Of a stretch of 7,456 bases of DNA, positions 4,877 through 7,456 are shown piece by piece (position 1 is the stretch's first letter; each line of letters starts with the position of its first letter). The position numbers were made by a program, and so were the translations under genes. The stretch lies in the NCBI GenBank assembly GCA_031285815.1, contig JAITVM010000095.1:1-7456 (forward strand), read 5' to 3'. This DNA is from Clostridiales bacterium. GTDB lineage: Bacteria > Bacillota > Clostridia > Lachnospirales > JAITVM01. The notes beneath the pieces are model-generated. The model saw nothing but the letters and a program-made list of their open reading frames with translations. It had not been told where the DNA came from and searched no databases.

Positions 4877-7456
4877 TTACCGTACAAGTGTGTTAATTGG
4901 CGCAAGCTGTTCAGGCCCGCTGCTGGAATTAAAATATAAATCAAAAACTTTTCTGGCAATGGACGATGCCACAGCCGGGGTACCTTTGCTGTCGCCAAAC
5001 GGCACAGATACATATATAGCAACCTCCGGGTTATCAAATGGTGCAAACCCGCCGAACGAAGAATGGTCTGAGCGCCTTTTGTCCTGCTCGGCAGTCCCTG
5101 TTTTACCAGCAACCTCAACATTAAAACCATTAAAAATTGTCCTTGCGGTGCCGCGGCTCCCAGTTATAACATTGCGCATCCCAGTAAAAATAAGCTCCCA
5201 GGTTGAAGGGTTAATATCCAAAACCTCTTCTACTATAGGCTCTTTCTGGTTAATAATAACGCCACCAGGGCTTATTGCCTTGTCAACAAGCTGGAGTGAA
5301 TAACGTATCCCTTTTGTAGCAATTGTTGAAATATATTTAGCCATAACTGCCGGCGTGTAGCTATTTTCTGACTGGCCGATTGCCGTACGTATTGTATCGC
5401 CCTCGGTCCAAGGCTCATCAGGCTTTCTATGCTTTTTAAGTTCTGGGCTGCTTATCCGGGGGACCCCCGGCTCTTGCGTTATCGCCGATTCAAAGATTTC
5501 TACGCCGGTTTTATCATTAAGCCCAAAGCTTGTCATATATTTGTTTAGGTTGGTAATGCTTTGATAAGGGTTCTCTGACCCAATCATTTTATATGCTGTT
5601 TCAAAAAAGAAATAATTACATGAAACCTCAAGCGCATCAAGTACGTTTACCGAACCATGGCTTGTACTGCTCCAGCATGATGAATAAGGTATACCGGCTT
5701 CTGTAAAAGTAACGTAGTCATAATAAGTGGAGCTTTCATTTATAGCCCCTGTCTCAAGGCCGGTAATAGCTGAAATCATTTTGAACACTGAGCCAGGCGC
5801 TAAATTTTCTTGAAATGGGCGGTTATACATAGGCGTTGTAACGCTGTCCGTATTTATATTGTTAAAGTATTCTATATTAGAAATCAAATTATTATCATAG
5901 CTGGGGTAACCCACAGCCAATATTACTGCGCCGGTATTTACATTTACCATCACAACAGAAGCGCTAAATGGGTCCAGCCCTAACATTTGTGGGGTTAATT
6001 CATTGTTTTCAATTTTGTCGGTTAACACAGCCATGGTAGAAATAAACCCATCCGCATACCTGCCAAAATACTCCTCGTCACCTGTTATAATAGATTGCTC
6101 CCGCATAATCATAACAAAGTCAAAGTTGCGCAGTTCAGAAGCTTCTAACGATTCAATAATAATATTTTTTGCTTCTTCAACCCCACCGGATTCGGTAACG
6201 TCTATTTCAGGTGCCTTATTTAATATTAGTTCCCGGGCTTTAAACGAGTAGGACCCCTCGCCCGATTCCATAATTTTTTTTATGCTTACAGCATTGCCCT
6301 TAGCAATGGACTGGATTATTCCGCTATCGGAAATATATGGGTCTAAACTGCTTACCCTCCTGATTTTATTTAAGATAACCGTTTTCAGTTCTTGCTGCAT
6401 AATTTCATAAACCTGTTTTTGCAGCTCTATATCAATATTTGTAACAATAGTATTGCCTTGCTGGGGGTCTACCTGCTCAACTGTCCCAACTTTTTTGTTA
6501 AGCCTGTTGACCTCAATAGTGTTTTGCCCATCTTTCCCACGCAAATAATCTTCGAACGAAGCCTCTAGCCCAGATTTTCCAATCATATCGTCACGGGTGT
6601 ACCCTAGCCCTTTGCGCTCTTCAAATTCTTCCTCGCTTATTTTGCGGGTAAACCCAATAAGGTTAGAAGCATAAATCCCATATGGGTAATCCCTTACCGA
6701 TTCTGTCACAACAGATATCCCATGATAAAAAGTATGGTTTTCAGCTATAGTTACCGCCGTTTTATCACTAACATTTTCTGCGATTGTGACTGGGGTATAT
6801 AATGTATACATGTTTTGCCTATAGAAAACTAAAAACGCTAAGACTTTCCTTGCCTCTATGTCTGTCCAGCCTTCAGGTATACCATATACATCATTTTCAC
6901 GCAGCTTTTTTATTACCTCGCCTGCAGGGATATATTCCTTGCCGAGGCCTAGCCCTTCAATAAAGGCAAGCTCCCTTTTCTGGTTGCCATCATATAGGTA
7001 TTCAAATGGCTCTGTTTTAGATATTGGGAAATCGTCTTTATAGGCTTCTCCATTTGCTTCTAACAATTTAACAAGCTGGTATAATATTGAATGCAGGTTC
7101 CCGGCTTCTGATTCCGAATCAACCAGTACGCCCTCTTGCGCTTCAGAACCTTCTGTCAAATCCCTGGCAATAATCGGGGCCCCTGTTGTGGAGAACATAG
7201 AATACTCAATTTTTACAACACGTATAGATTTATTAACAGCCAGGGGCCTGCCATATTTGTCAACAATATTCCCCCTGGGCGCTTTAACCACAACTTCTTT
7301 TGTAGATGTAGTCTTTATGCTATTTGAATACTGTTGTGAATTAACAATTTGCATATCAAAAAGCCTTGCCGTTATAATATAAAACATAAAGCAAATAATA
7401 ATGAACGTGATAAAAATCCGGTTAAAAAGGGTTTTATATATATCTTTAAAAAAATT
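4877..7456 (-). CDS. mrdA: Penicillin-binding protein 2 (class B PBP, elongation transpeptidase), 5' partial
   Basis: The DD-transpeptidase partner of RodA cross-links new side-wall peptidoglycan outside the membrane. The frame stays open to base 7456, so the start is beyond the window. The in-frame ATG at 7385-7387 lies inside the membrane anchor (RIFITFIIICFMFYIITA, about 7367-7420) and is not the start. Numbered from that Met, the order is: anchor; PRGNIVDKYGRPLAVN (37-52), the PBP dimerisation-domain signature; pedestal region with GKSGLEASFEDYLRGKDG (270-287); NTIVTNIDIELQKQV; an extra segment of roughly 135 residues (about 337-473); then the transpeptidase domain starting SVVMVNVNTGAVILAVGYPSYD. 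Catalytic motifs are SVFK (533-536, nt 5780-5791), SCN (589-591, nt 5615-5623) and KTGTAEQ (762-768). All are intact. At 859 or more residues it is much longer than E. coli PBP2 (633). minC follows after 32 bases. By analogy with related clusters mreBCD should lie upstream; this is not visible. Confidence 0.94.
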   Translation of the reverse strand, partial: NFFKDIYKTLFNRIFITFIIICFMFYIITARLFDMQIVNSQQYSNSIKTTSTKEVVVKAPRGNIVDKYGRPLAVNKSIRVVKIEYSMFSTTGAPIIARDLTEGSEAQEGVLVDSESEAGNLHSILYQLVKLLEANGEAYKDDFPISKTEPFEYLYDGNQKRELAFIEGLGLGKEYIPAGEVIKKLRENDVYGIPEGWTDIEARKVLAFLVFYRQNMYTLYTPVTIAENVSDKTAVTIAENHTFYHGISVVTESVRDYPYGIYASNLIGFTRKISEEEFEERKGLGYTRDDMIGKSGLEASFEDYLRGKDGQNTIEVNRLNKKVGTVEQVDPQQGNTIVTNIDIELQKQVYEIMQQELKTVILNKIRRVSSLDPYISDSGIIQSIAKGNAVSIKKIMESGEGSYSFKARELILNKAPEIDVTESGGVEEAKNIIIESLEASELRNFDFVMIMREQSIITGDEEYFGRYADGFISTMAVLTDKIENNELTPQMLGLDPFSASVVMVNVNTGAVILAVGYPSYDNNLISNIEYFNNINTDSVTTPMYNRPFQENLAPGSVFKMISAITGLETGAINESSTYYDYVTFTEAGIPYSSCWSSTSHGSVNVLDALEVSCNYFFFETAYKMIGSENPYQSITNLNKYMTSFGLNDKTGVEIFESAITQEPGVPRISSPELKKHRKPDEPWTEGDTIRTAIGQSENSYTPAVMAKYISTIATKGIRYSLQLVDKAISPGGVIINQKEPIVEEVLDINPSTWELIFTGMRNVITGSRGTARTIFNGFNVEVAGKTGTAEQDKRRSDHSSFGGFAPFDNPEVAIYVSVPFGDSKGTPAVASSIARKVFDLYFNSSSGPEQLAPINTLVR

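Noticed and set aside
4837..5130. Minus-strand open frame overlapping the mrdA 3' end in another frame
   Set aside because: It overlaps the conserved KTG-containing end of PBP2 and shows no family features.

Overview
The window looks like chromosomal housekeeping DNA from a low-to-moderate GC, rod-shaped, anaerobic Gram-positive bacterium of the class Clostridia. The reasons are the AT-rich base use, strong Shine-Dalgarno sites, the gene order mrdA-minC-minD-minE-rodA-mgsA, a large clostridial-type PBP2, and an amidase with copper-amine-oxidase-like repeats. I cannot name the genus from sequence alone.

Layout. Nearly all genes are on the minus strand, so transcription runs from right to left. 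At the right edge is mrdA (PBP2, 4877-7456). It is still open at base 7456, so its true start lies outside the window. minC follows 32 bases later (4209-4844). A 236-base gap then holds two copies of a 38-base direct repeat flanking a hairpin, and a probable promoter for minD. minD (3175-3972) and minE (2882-3160) are tightly coupled. A 260-base gap follows, with a terminator and then a good sigma-A-type promoter (-35 at 2701-2706, -10 at 2678-2683). That promoter drives rodA (1461-2621), mgsA (1054-1452) and a small DUF1294 membrane protein (796-1047). A bidirectional terminator (750-770) separates this cluster from the 3' part of a convergent plus-strand N-acetylmuramoyl-L-alanine amidase gene (1-734). 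No tRNA, rRNA, CRISPR array or insertion sequence was seen, and no gap exceeds 300 bases.

How the genes work together. RodA (SEDS glycosyltransferase) and PBP2 (transpeptidase) form the core of the side-wall peptidoglycan synthase. MinC, MinD and MinE place the division septum at mid-cell. The cluster therefore couples elongation and division-site selection. The amidase acts on the same polymer. MgsA is a metabolic enzyme family (methylglyoxal from DHAP) that here rides in the rodA transcript.

I do not see a wholly new system. The points most worth a second look are: (a) the MgsA homologue, which carries three substitutions at conserved active-site positions; (b) the repeat-hairpin-repeat block that splits minC from minD; (c) altered SEDS motif residues in RodA; (d) a ~135-residue insertion in PBP2; (e) mutually exclusive hairpin arms between minE and rodA.
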